Positions 26,294-33,939 of a DNA stretch of 46,818 nt are shown one piece after another. Source of the DNA: Desulfosporosinus cupriresistens (GTDB taxonomy: Bacteria > Bacillota > Desulfitobacteriia > Desulfitobacteriales > Desulfitobacteriaceae); contig NZ_MASS01000033.1 of the NCBI RefSeq assembly GCF_001707885.1, forward strand, positions 1-46,818. The letters run 5' to 3'. Made by a program: the position numbers and the translations under genes. The notes under the pieces were generated by a model that made no database searches, was not told where the DNA came from, and saw nothing but the letters and a program-made list of their open reading frames with translations. Position 1 is the stretch's first letter, and each line of letters opens with the position of its first letter.

Positions 26294-27574
26294 TCATTTT
26301 ATGATCGGGAGTCTTATTGTAAAACAAGAACCTTCATCTTCAATACTCGTTACCGCAATCGATCCTCCATGAGCTTGCACGAGTTCCTTAGCTATCGCTA
26401 GCCCAAGCCCTGTACTCATTAAATCCTTAGTTCGTTCATTATCTATTCGATAAAATCTATTAAAAACATTAGGAAGTTTATCTTTAGGAATACCTGGCCC
26501 ATTGTCTCGGATATCAATGCTTATAAAATCTTCTTGGCGATCCATTGCGATCTCGATGGTCAAGGCCTGATGAGATCCATATTTAACTGCATTTCCCAGA
26601 ACATTTTGGAAAGACTGATACAACCTTTTCCTATCAATACTAATAAGGCAATCCCCGACCATTTTATTGGCATAGTGAAAATCGATGTTCCTCTCTTCAA
26701 GTTCAAACTTAAATTCTTCCATTAAGTCATCCATAAAAGGTCCTATATAAATACTTTCAAAATTAAACTCCATTTTTTGAAGATCCAATTTGGAAAATAA
26801 GAAAAGATCATCAATTAATCTATCAACATAGGCTGTATTCTGATAGATGGTTCTAAGATATTTATTCACTTTTTCCGGCGAAGTAACTACCCCATCCAAT
26901 ATTGCTTCAATATAACCTTGAACCGATGTGATGGGTGTCTTAAGATCATGAGAAATATTGGCAATGAGCATCTTGCGATTTTCTTCATACTCTGACTTCG
27001 TTTTCTCACTTGCCTGTAGTTTTTGAGCCATTTCATTGAAGGAATCCACTAATACCCCCATGAAACCTAAATCACACATTCCATCGTTTTCTACTCTTAT
27101 ATTATAATTCCCTTTAGAGATCTCCTCCACTCCATTTTTTAGCTGATTAATAGGTTTAAATACTCTTTTCTCTAACCTTCGCAGAAAAAGATATTGCAAA
27201 ATTTCTTTAATAATGATAAATACTGCAAAGAAAATACTTATTGACCTTATTCCTGCCCATCTAAACAACAAGTAGAGAATGATGAAGTTAAATATGATAC
27301 TAATCGGACGAAAAAACCGCAAAGATCTATGATATTGATTGAATTCCCTGTGTTTCCTCTGGAATTCTTGATGCCGGAATAATTCGCGTTGCTGCTTATG
27401 GAACTCTTGATGTCGACTTTGAAATTCCGGATGACTCTTCTGGAATTCATTTTGGCTCCAATGAAATTCAAGATGTCGCCTTTGGAATTCCGGATGGCCT
27501 TTATGATGAATGGTCTTATGTTTTTCGTATTTTACAATTATACGTTTCAATAGACTCTCAAACACGTAAATCAC
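26294..27574 (-). CDS. Sensor histidine kinase with His-rich heptad-repeat N-terminus
   Basis: A 426-aa kinase. Residues about 23-82 are a run of eight HxEF-type heptads: E-F/L pairs at 29, 36, 43, 50, 57, 64, 70 and 77, with 12 His in the first 82 residues. Two membrane segments follow (about 91-106 and 111-131) with almost no loop, then HAMP (about 132-190), HisKA with SHDLKTP (His209), and HATPase_c (QNVLGNAVKYG, RDNGPGIP, STGLGLAIAKEL). With no signal peptide and only a short membrane hairpin, the repeat should face the cytoplasm. It may bind metal or form a coiled coil. The GTG start follows AAGGAAG at 8 nt. Confidence 0.92.
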   Translation of the reverse strand: MIYVFESLLKRIIVKYEKHKTIHHKGHPEFQRRHLEFHWSQNEFQKSHPEFQSRHQEFHKQQRELFRHQEFQRKHREFNQYHRSLRFFRPISIIFNFIILYLLFRWAGIRSISIFFAVFIIIKEILQYLFLRRLEKRVFKPINQLKNGVEEISKGNYNIRVENDGMCDLGFMGVLVDSFNEMAQKLQASEKTKSEYEENRKMLIANISHDLKTPITSVQGYIEAILDGVVTSPEKVNKYLRTIYQNTAYVDRLIDDLFLFSKLDLQKMEFNFESIYIGPFMDDLMEEFKFELEERNIDFHYANKMVGDCLISIDRKRLYQSFQNVLGNAVKYGSHQALTIEIAMDRQEDFISIDIRDNGPGIPKDKLPNVFNRFYRIDNERTKDLMSTGLGLAIAKELVQAHGGSIAVTSIEDEGSCFTIRLPIIK

Positions 27575-27601
27575 CTAAATTTCTTCCTTTTGTTCGTGTT
27601 C

Positions 27602-27630
27602 ATTATACTGAGAATAAGGACGCAAAACAA
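27602..27630 (-). promoter_or_regulatory. Promoter of the His-rich kinase/regulator operon
   Basis: TTGTTT (27630-27625), 17 nt, TATAAT (27607-27602), about 28 nt before the GTG start. The -35 box lies inside the hairpin that follows the His-rich protein gene. Confidence 0.65.
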
Positions 27631-27648
27631 TTCTATTGTTCTGCGTCC
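27618..27648 (-). terminator. Hairpin after the His-rich protein gene
   Basis: GGACGCAAAACAA pairs with TTGTTCTGCGTCC (one mismatch) with a 5-nt loop. The T-run after it is short (TTATT). It overlaps the -35 box of the kinase operon. Confidence 0.6.
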
Positions 27649-27678
27649 TCGAATTGAAAAATAACCTTGTTTAGTTTA

Positions 27679-28371
27679 CTAACTAAACAAACACAATTCC
27701 GCTTTGAGATTCAGATTATGGTTTTCATCAAGATCATTCATTTGTTTTCCGTCAACTGTAACCAAGATCTTCTTAACTTCTCGATTTTCACTAATCCAAA
27801 GATTCAACTCGATCTTTGGTTCTTGAAGGCTAAAGAACTCTTTCATAAAGCCGTGATGATGTTGTTGGTGCTCAGACATTGCTCTCTGGCTCATTCTCTC
27901 CTGGATCGCCTTTTTCATGTCCTCCGGGATTTCGTTTAAGTTTAAGGAAAGGATGACAGACTTATCGTCTTTTTCTTCCATCTTAATTTGATTAAATAGA
28001 TTGAGGACGAACGCTAGCTTTGTTAACTTCCCTTTTATTCCTCCACATTTCAGATCATCATAATTTTCAGCGCAATGGTGACTGTGGTGATGGTGACGCA
28101 TATGTCGCATAAAGCCCGGATGCATTTTCCTCTGGCAACCCTGCATAGTAAACTCGGTTTGACTTTCATGTTTCACTTTCTTACCATCATAGTCTAGTTC
28201 TGTACTAAGCTTGACTTTAGTCTCACCGGTTGAAAGATTCTTTTCAAATTGATTAATAAAATTAACAATTTTAGTTTGATCTTTCATCCCTTCAACTTTT
28301 AGTGCACCGCTTATAGCCTCCTTATCTTTCATTGTGTTAACAACATCGTACATAAGTTTAAGTTTACTCAT
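27679..28371 (-). CDS. Cytosolic His-rich protein of unknown function
   Basis: A 230-aa protein with two His clusters: residues 84-99 (MHPGFMRHMRHHHHSHH, flanked by Cys79, Cys100 and Cys109) and 168-173 (HQQHHH). The rest alternates beta strands ending in charged turns (TKVKLSTELDYDGKKVKHES, VILSLNLNEIP, KIELNLWISENREVKKILV), reminiscent of a half-barrel lipid- or metal-binding fold, but I recognise no family. There is no signal peptide. The ATG at 28371 follows GGGAGGT; an upstream TTG overlaps that site and is rejected. It lies directly before the kinase with the His-rich repeat and is a plausible partner: metal store, chaperone or regulator target (inference). Confidence 0.8.
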   Translation of the reverse strand: MSKLKLMYDVVNTMKDKEAISGALKVEGMKDQTKIVNFINQFEKNLSTGETKVKLSTELDYDGKKVKHESQTEFTMQGCQRKMHPGFMRHMRHHHHSHHCAENYDDLKCGGIKGKLTKLAFVLNLFNQIKMEEKDDKSVILSLNLNEIPEDMKKAIQERMSQRAMSEHQQHHHGFMKEFFSLQEPKIELNLWISENREVKKILVTVDGKQMNDLDENHNLNLKAELCLFS

Positions 28372-28475
28372 TAAAACCAACAACCTCCCTATATTTTTGC
28401 TACAATTTCATTATAACGGGAGGTTTTAAACACTTTTTAATGCAAATATAAATATTTAATAAAAATACTTTAAAA

Positions 28476-28509
28476 TAAAATACAGAGGTCATCTGGCTTC
28501 TGTATTTTA
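28476..28509 (-). terminator. Terminator of the HIT gene
   Basis: TAAAATACAGA pairs with TCTGTATTTTA (11 bp), followed by a T-rich stretch on the minus strand, 30 nt after the stop codon. Confidence 0.7.
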
Positions 28510-28538
28510 GGTAAGGGGTAATTTTTAAGTTTTTGATT

Positions 28539-28880
28539 TTATGAATGCCACTGCACAGATCCGGCATCTCCATGATAGCGGGGGATAACGTGAACATGTA
28601 AGTGAAACACTGTCTGCCCAGCGGCTTCTCCCACATTAACTCCTACGTTGTATCCGTCCGGATGAAACTGCTCATCTAATTGCTCTTTAACTTTTCTAAG
28701 TAGATCCCCAATACTCGCCATCTCTTCTTTGGTCGCATCAAAGAGGTTTGCTGTGTGCCTCTTCGGAACTATTAGGACATGTCCAGCACTGACAGGATAT
28801 TTGTCAAAAAACGCCCGCGCTAGCTCGTTTTCAACTAAGATTTGTGTTTCCGGCAGTGTACAAAACACGCAATCATTCAT
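28539..28880 (-). CDS. HIT-family (histidine triad) nucleotide-binding protein
   Basis: A 113-aa cytosolic protein of the HINT branch. CVFCTLPETQ near the start can bind zinc, VSAGHVLIVPKRH is the central strand, and HLHVHVIPR is the catalytic triad motif. Such proteins hydrolyse purine nucleoside phosphoramidates and related nucleotides. The ATG at 28880 follows GAGGAGG. It has the normal family length and is monocistronic, with its own terminator. Confidence 0.93.
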   Translation of the reverse strand: MNDCVFCTLPETQILVENELARAFFDKYPVSAGHVLIVPKRHTANLFDATKEEMASIGDLLRKVKEQLDEQFHPDGYNVGVNVGEAAGQTVFHLHVHVIPRYHGDAGSVQWHS

Positions 28881-29316
28881 TTAATTTTCCTCCTCAAACT
28901 TATTATCTGTTATTTATGGATAATCGTTTTGATATTAAGCTTCTTCACTTTTGTTATCTAGTAGACATAGGCACTACATTCATAATATCGTTAGTTAAAT
29001 TATTCTCCTTATTCTTCGTCTCGCTCTAAAATCCTCCTTCTGCCATAACCTCCCCACGAAACTGGTCAGCTTCAGTTTGGTAATACGGAGCAAACGAAAA
29101 GTTAAAAGATTGATTTAATATATTAGTCTAGCTTCAAATCCAAGTCCTATCAATTTGATCATTCTGAATAATACGTCAATTCTATTCGCTAAAAGCTATG
29201 GGTTATATGGTCACGAAGGGATAAAATTTCGTTTCCATGACTATAATTTCTTTAGCACCCTTTTGTGGACATAGTTTACGAAGCGAATCGGAAAAAGTTC
29301 TTGAATGGAGGTACCC
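28881..29316. other. Long intergenic stretch, no gene seen
   Basis: AT-rich and broken by stops in all frames apart from one 61-codon frame without a ribosome binding site. A TATAAT at 29242-29247 on the plus strand could serve the acetyltransferase gene, but it lacks a -35 at proper spacing. Confidence 0.4.
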
Positions 29317-29790
29317 ATGATTGAATTAGTTAAAACGATGAACCCTGAAATCATAGAGCGCATTGTTGAAATAGAAGCAGAAGCCTTTGGACCGGGTGGC
29401 TTAAATGTATGGTATCTTGAGCCACTCATCAGGCACGGCCGTGTTTATATCTATCGATTGAATAATGAAATCGTTGGTTTAGTAAATTATATGTTAGATT
29501 GGGATAACCCTAAAAAGGCGTATATGGTCGGAGTTTCTATATCTAAAGAGTCACGTGGTCAAGGAATAGGGGCTAAACTACTTACAGAGAGCTTTGCTGC
29601 TTTAACCAAGGAAACTATTGAAGAAGTCGAGCTGACCGTGGACCCGAATAATGTTGCAGCCGTTAGGCTTTATGAGAAAAAATTGGGATTCTTGGCAACG
29701 GGGTTTAAGCAGGATGAGTATGGTAAAGGCGAAGGAAGGCTGGTAATGAAACTTCTCTTGACTAACTTCGCGGAGAAAGACGTTATGTAA
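29317..29790 (+). CDS. GNAT-family N-acetyltransferase
   Basis: A 157-aa protein with the GNAT fold. VGVSISKESRGQGIGAKLL contains the acetyl-CoA pyrophosphate-binding motif (RGQGIGA), followed by ELTVDPNNVAAVRLYEKKLGF, the usual motif B. It resembles RimI-type ribosomal or small-molecule acetyltransferases; the target is unknown. The ATG at 29317 is preferred over 29305 because GGAGG falls between them at correct spacing. Confidence 0.88.
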   Translation: MIELVKTMNPEIIERIVEIEAEAFGPGGLNVWYLEPLIRHGRVYIYRLNNEIVGLVNYMLDWDNPKKAYMVGVSISKESRGQGIGAKLLTESFAALTKETIEEVELTVDPNNVAAVRLYEKKLGFLATGFKQDEYGKGEGRLVMKLLLTNFAEKDVM

Positions 29791-29899
29791 ATGGCAGAAT
29801 AAGCGCGTTAAACTATCTGTATCGCGCACTATAACAAATTACAAGCTTGAAACTCTCTATAAAGTTGACGTACGCTAATTCCTTGACGCTTGTTAGAGC

Positions 29900-29945
29900 T
29901 TTAGCCGACCCTTTGTTATTTCCAATAACCAAAAGATCGGCTAAA
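29900..29945 (+). other. Imperfect hairpin before cotJC
   Basis: TTTAGCCGA and TCGGCTAAA form the outer stem, with CTTTtGTTATT/AATAACcAAAAG inside. There is no T-run. It may be the end of the upstream acetyltransferase transcript. Confidence 0.4.
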
Positions 29946-29954
29946 TCATATAAT
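29928..29954 (+). promoter_or_regulatory. Possible sporulation-sigma promoter of cotJC
   Basis: CATATAAT (29947-29954) fits the CATANNNT -10 box of sigma-E/sigma-K. An AC at 29928-29929, 17 nt upstream, fits the short sigma-K -35. The motif is loose, but the gene behind it is a spore coat gene. Confidence 0.35.
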
Positions 29955-29990
29955 GAAGTCAGGATTCTATTGTCATGAGGAGGGCTAGCT

Positions 29991-30548
29991 ATGTTTAGTT
30001 ATAGCAAACCGTTATTTTTTCCGGTTAATGTTCAGCGCCGTAACCCTGTATTTGGTCAAGTATTGCTCGAACACTATGGGGGCAAGGACAGTGAATACTC
30101 GGCTGCAACACAGTACCTAAATCACCGTTCCAACATGCGTAACCGCTATCTACGTGATCTTTTGGGCCTCATCGCTGCAGAAGAAATGGGTCACATGGAA
30201 ATGGTTGCGGTGGCTATTAACAAGTTGGGCGGGCCACCTCTGAGTTATGTCAATTCCCAAGGGATTCCTTGGAATATGAGTTATGTTGATCAAAACCTAG
30301 ACCCAATTGCGATGCTTCAAGCTGACGTTGAAGCTGAGGTTCGAGCAAGAATTTTATACAACCAGCATTTTAATATGACAAATGACCCGGATCTTAAAAA
30401 AATGATTGGTTTCTTAGGAAGCAGAGAGGATGTACACAAACATCTTTTCCAAAAAGCCCAGATGTTGATTCAGCACTCGGCACCATCAGAACAATTCAAT
30501 GACTTGATTATTGAATATAAAATGAGTTTGAGAATCATTGAACACTAG
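29991..30548 (+). CDS. cotJC: Spore coat protein CotJC (manganese catalase-like)
   Basis: A 185-aa ferritin-like protein of the manganese catalase family. SEYSAATQYLNHR, AAEEMGHMEMV, EAEVRARILYNQ and SREDVHKHLF supply the Glu and His ligands of a di-manganese site. It has the short CotJC length rather than full-length catalase. CotJC is a spore-associated protein, which supports a spore-forming host. No cotJA or cotJB is adjacent, which is unusual. The ATG follows GAGGAGG. Confidence 0.9.
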   Translation: MFSYSKPLFFPVNVQRRNPVFGQVLLEHYGGKDSEYSAATQYLNHRSNMRNRYLRDLLGLIAAEEMGHMEMVAVAINKLGGPPLSYVNSQGIPWNMSYVDQNLDPIAMLQADVEAEVRARILYNQHFNMTNDPDLKKMIGFLGSREDVHKHLFQKAQMLIQHSAPSEQFNDLIIEYKMSLRIIEH

Positions 30549-30566
30549 TAGTTAGTAAGGTGTCAT

Positions 30567-30601
30567 GCGCTTAGGAAAGAATACGATCTCTTCCTAAGCG
30601 C
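30567..30601. terminator. Hairpin between cotJC and aroF (convergent)
   Basis: GCGCTTAGGAA pairs perfectly with TTCCTAAGCGC (11 bp) across a 13-nt loop, between two convergent genes. T-runs are poor on both sides, so efficiency is uncertain. Confidence 0.6.
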
Positions 30602-30632
30602 CTTGCTATCCGTTTTGAAAGATAAATACAAC

Positions 30633-31778
30633 CTATTTACTTCCCACGGGATATAACGATAATTCTAAGTCTTTCTCCTTAGTTAGTTTACTTTTGATTT
30701 GGGACTGAACTGAGAACTCAAAAATAAAAGCATATATCTTTTTGACTAAATCAGGGGAAAGTTGTAGTTCAGTGCCCAGGCTAACTAAGCGCTGAATAAT
30801 TTCTTTTTCCCGACTAGTATCTTTAACCCGATCCAGTCGTTTCTGATCGCCTACTTTTCTGACTACCTGCATCCTAACTGCTAGCCTTTCGATTATAGTT
30901 TGGTCTATACAGTCAATCTGGCTACGCAGAGATTCAAGGGTTTCTCCATCACCCTGCCCTCCAGAAGCAAAGACTCTATTGACCGATCCCGCGACTATTC
31001 CTAACTCTCGGGCTAGTTGGACAAACTGTTCTGGGTACAAGGACTGAGGGCCATCGCTTGTAGCCTCTGCAGGATTTGGGTGCATTTCGATCAATAAGCC
31101 ATCCGCACCTGCTGCTATAGCGGCCTTAGATAAGGACGAAATCAAATCTCTTCTCCCCGCAGCATGACTTGGATCGACAATAACCGGGAGATGAGAAAGC
31201 TCTTTGGCGACTCCAACAGCACTAAGATCTAAGGTGTTTCGGGTACTGGGCTCATAGGTGCGTATTCCTCGTTCACAAAGGATAACGTTGGGATTGCCGG
31301 CGGATAAAATATATTCAGCTGCCAACAGCCATTCCTCAATTGTCGCCGATAAACCCCGTTTAAGGATAATTGGTTTGTTAATTTTTCCGACCATTTTCAG
31401 AAGCTCAAAGTTCTGCATATTTCGAGCGCCAATCTGAATAATGTCAATCTGGTCGACTACTAACTCAAGACTTTGCGCATCAATAACCTCTGTAACACAA
31501 AGCAAGTCCTGCTCCCTGGCAGCTTGAACTAAATAATTAAGTCCCTCCCGGCCTAAGCCTTGGAAACTATAGGGTGAAGTACGTGGTTTGAAAACACCAC
31601 CCCGCAGAATTCTTCCACCTGCTTTTTTTACCGTCTCAGCTGATTGCTTCATCTGGATACTTGATTCTACAGCACAGGGTCCGCCCATTAGAATAATTTC
31701 CTTACCTCCTACTGTTACTCCTTTAACCTCAATGGAACTGCGCTCCGCTTTTAGGCCTGCTAATTTCAAATCTTTCAT
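30633..31778 (-). CDS. aroF: DAHP synthase fused to C-terminal chorismate mutase
   Basis: A 381-aa bifunctional enzyme at the entry and branch point of aromatic amino-acid synthesis. Residues 1-270 are a type I-beta 3-deoxy-7-phosphoheptulonate synthase (MGGPCAVESS at 31-40, FKPRTSPYSFQGLG, QIGARNMQNFELL, LKRGLSATIEEW, VIVDPSHAAGRRD). About residues 295-375 are an AroQ-type chorismate mutase (LRSQIDCIDQTIIERLAVRM, VREKEI-like helix 2). The mutase at the C-terminus is the opposite order from Bacillus subtilis AroA. The ATG at 31778 follows AAAGGGG; the open frame upstream to 31895 lies inside the T-box leader and is rejected. Expression is governed by a tandem Phe T-box. Confidence 0.93.
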   Translation of the reverse strand: MKDLKLAGLKAERSSIEVKGVTVGGKEIILMGGPCAVESSIQMKQSAETVKKAGGRILRGGVFKPRTSPYSFQGLGREGLNYLVQAAREQDLLCVTEVIDAQSLELVVDQIDIIQIGARNMQNFELLKMVGKINKPIILKRGLSATIEEWLLAAEYILSAGNPNVILCERGIRTYEPSTRNTLDLSAVGVAKELSHLPVIVDPSHAAGRRDLISSLSKAAIAAGADGLLIEMHPNPAEATSDGPQSLYPEQFVQLARELGIVAGSVNRVFASGGQGDGETLESLRSQIDCIDQTIIERLAVRMQVVRKVGDQKRLDRVKDTSREKEIIQRLVSLGTELQLSPDLVKKIYAFIFEFSVQSQIKSKLTKEKDLELSLYPVGSK

Positions 31779-31802
31779 AATCAATACCCCTTTCAAATAT
31801 AA

Positions 31803-31952
31803 AAATAAAAAGTCCACGGCCCATCCCATCGCAGGGACGAAAGCCGTGGACTTCCGCGTTACCACCCATTTTGGCCAAATTGGCCCACTCAACAAAGGTA
31901 CAGTCTCTTAAAACTCGCATTTGTCGAGTTCAAGTTTTAGGTTTGGTAAAAT
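31803..31952 (-). promoter_or_regulatory. Second (partial) T-box module before aroF
   Basis: A T-box core TGGGTGGTAACGCG (31868-31855) and a terminator with arms AAGTCCACGGC/GCCGTGGACTT (31810-31853) followed by TTTTTATTTTT. No stem I or specifier of its own is visible in the roughly 80 nt between it and the first module. Confidence 0.8.
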
Positions 31953-32236
31953 AAAAAACTTCTCATCCCTTGTAGGGACGAGAAGTAATATCTCGCGTTA
32001 CCACCCAACTTTAAGCCAAAAAGGCCACTCGACAAAGGTACGGGAATTAAAATCCGATACCCCCTTCTTATTAACGGGGAAGAACCGTCCAAGCCTACTA
32101 GATAACGTTCAGCCGGCAGCTCGGGAGGGAACTTCACCTATCATCACACATAGAAGAGTTTTCAGTCGAGACTCTTCCTCCCTGAAAGGTAATAAATAGC
32201 TTACTTTTCTCCGTCGTCGCTTTTGAAGATTTAATT
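31953..32236 (-). promoter_or_regulatory. T-box leader of aroF, Phe specifier
   Basis: Stem I carries AGTA on the 5' side and TTC (32131-32129) at the specifier position, aligned with the leuA and serC leaders by the CGAGCTGCC motif. The T-box core GGGTGGTAACGCG is at 32007-31994. A terminator ACTTCTCATCCC/GGGACGAGAAGT (31959-31986) follows, then a T-run. Phenylalanine starvation should open aroF, subject to a second terminator downstream. Confidence 0.85.
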
Positions 32237-32242
32237 AATTGT

Positions 32243-32271
32243 ATTATAACACAGGTATGAAATATGGTCAA
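32243..32271 (-). promoter_or_regulatory. Promoter of aroF
   Basis: TTGACC (32271-32266), 17 nt, TATAAT (32248-32243): a near-consensus promoter placed just before the T-box. Confidence 0.8.
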
Positions 32272-32277
32272 CTTAAA

Positions 32278-32304
32278 ACCAGAGCCCGATATTCGGACTC
32301 TGGT
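32278..32304 (-). terminator. Terminator-like hairpin downstream of the serine operon
   Basis: ACCAGAG pairs with CTCTGGT, with a further CCGA/TCGG inside and TTTTAAG after it on the minus strand. It would stop transcripts arriving from the DUF1015 gene before the aroF promoter. Confidence 0.65.
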
Positions 32305-32613
32305 TGGATGACTTATTCACGTTCTACCTAGAATTAGGATCAAGTAAAGAAAACTTGGCTGGCACCCACGAAGACACTGTCTTTCGCACGTATTAACCCT
32401 TCTTGCAGTAGGTAACGAAAGTTTTATACTTACTGATAAGTACTAATAAGGCTACAGCGATTGTGTTCAATGCCGCGGTGTAATATAACTTGTCAATTAA
32501 TCTGCATTTTGCCATGAATTTCATCTCAAAACATAGTATAACCCATTTATTAAGTTTTATACAAAACCACAAAACTTTTTTCTATAGGTGAATGTATAGC
32601 TATTCTGATCTTC
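32305..32613. other. Spacer between aroF promoter region and the serine operon
   Basis: About 310 bases with no open frame worth reporting. TACTTACTGATAAGTA near 32430 is a small palindrome. Nothing else stands out. Confidence 0.4.
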
Positions 32614-33852
32614 TTAACTTAACTCATGAATGAACAATCCGCTTCTCAGCTTCGGTTCAAACCAAGTCGATTTTGGGGGCATCAGCTGATCAGCATCGGA
32701 TACTTCAAACAACTCATTTATTGAAGTCGGAAACATGGAAAACGCAAGCTTCATGTCACTGTTGGCTCTTTTTTCAAGTTCTTTAAGGCCTCGTATTCCA
32801 CCGACAAAGTCTATTCTTTTGTCTGTTCTTATATCTTTGATATTGAGCACTGGAGTTAACAAATGATTTTGCAGCACGGCAACATCGAGTCCCTCCACAG
32901 GATCAGTTGAACGGATCTCATCCTTGGCTGTTAACTTATACCATACTCCTTCTAAATACATCCCAAATGTAGCCTTTTCACTCGGTTTAAAAGGCTCAGC
33001 CCCCATTTCTTGAACGAGAAAGGCCTTAGCTACTTCAGTTAAAAAACCATCTTTACTATAACCATTTAGATCTTTTACTACACGGTTATAATCCAAAATC
33101 ATCAACTGGTCATGCGGGAAAAGCACAGATAGGAAGAAGTTAAATTCCTCTTCTCCAGTATAGCCTGGATTTTCCGCCCTTCTTTTTAAGCCTACTTTAA
33201 CCGCTGAGGCTGTTCTATGATGTCCATCTGCAATATAGATGCTGTGTATCGTTTTAAATTCTTTAGAGATTGTTTCGATGTTGCTTTGATCAGCTATTTT
33301 CCATATCGTATGTTTAACTCCGTCAGGGGCTATAAAATCGTATAATGGATTTCCCTTCTTGATCGCTTCGATCACTTCATTGATGATTTTTTGAGAACGA
33401 TACGCTAAAAATATAGGACCAGTTTGAGCATCACAAACATCCACATGGTTTATTCGGTCAATTTCTTTGTCTTCTCGCGTTTTCTCATGTTTTTTAATGA
33501 CGTTATTAAGGTAATCATCAATCGCTGCACATCCTACTAAACCAGTCTGAGAACGACCAGCCATCGTCAGTTCGTAAACATAGTAGCAGTTCTGACTTTC
33601 TTTAATTAAGACACCTTCCTTGAGCATATCACGAAGACTATCTCTTGCTTGTTCATACACCTTAGTATCATATGGATCGAAGTCCTCAGGAAACTGAGTC
33701 TCAGCTCTATCAATTTTTAAAAAGGATAACGGCTCTTTTATTACTTCTTCTAAAGCTTCTTGGCGATTATAAACATCATAGGGAAGTGCTGCCACTTTAT
33801 TTGCCAGATCTCCTCTAGGTCTTACCGAATTAAAAGGTCTGATCGTAGCCAC
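32614..33852 (-). CDS. DUF1015 family protein, last gene of the serine operon
   Basis: A 412-aa cytosolic protein of the DUF1015 family. RPFNSVRPRGDLANKVAALP at the start, HEKTREDKEIDR (122-133) and IYIADGHHRTASA (205-217) are its conserved blocks. DGHHR is also the signature of SerK/SbnI-type free serine kinases of the ParB-like superfamily, so a phosphotransfer reaction on serine or phosphoserine is a reasonable guess, not a known fact. It follows serC and serA under one Ser T-box, and no serB phosphatase is present. The GTG start follows GGAGG at 7 nt. Confidence 0.85.
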   Translation of the reverse strand: MATIRPFNSVRPRGDLANKVAALPYDVYNRQEALEEVIKEPLSFLKIDRAETQFPEDFDPYDTKVYEQARDSLRDMLKEGVLIKESQNCYYVYELTMAGRSQTGLVGCAAIDDYLNNVIKKHEKTREDKEIDRINHVDVCDAQTGPIFLAYRSQKIINEVIEAIKKGNPLYDFIAPDGVKHTIWKIADQSNIETISKEFKTIHSIYIADGHHRTASAVKVGLKRRAENPGYTGEEEFNFFLSVLFPHDQLMILDYNRVVKDLNGYSKDGFLTEVAKAFLVQEMGAEPFKPSEKATFGMYLEGVWYKLTAKDEIRSTDPVEGLDVAVLQNHLLTPVLNIKDIRTDKRIDFVGGIRGLKELEKRANSDMKLAFSMFPTSINELFEVSDADQLMPPKSTWFEPKLRSGLFIHELS

Positions 33853-33899
33853 TGCTCTACCTCCACTCCTAAAGTTCTACCGAAGAGTGCGAAACGAAA

Positions 33900-33929
33900 T
33901 CAAGGATCAAAAGCATTTGGTCCCCTTGA
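33900..33929 (-). other. Intercistronic hairpin between serA and the DUF1015 gene
   Basis: TCAAGG...CCTTGA arms with further pairing inside and no T-run. It may protect or process the mRNA. Confidence 0.35.
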
Positions 33930-33939
33930 CTCCATCGTC

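Noticed and set aside
27240..27500. CRISPR-like or minisatellite array
   Set aside because: The 21-bp periodicity encodes the HxEF heptads of the kinase in frame; there are no spacers.
28844..29029. 61-codon plus-strand open frame
   Set aside because: It overlaps the start of the HIT gene on the other strand and has no ribosome binding site.
31729..32199. Short open frames on both strands upstream of aroF
   Set aside because: They cover the tandem T-box leader; the sequence is explained by stem I, T-box cores and terminators.
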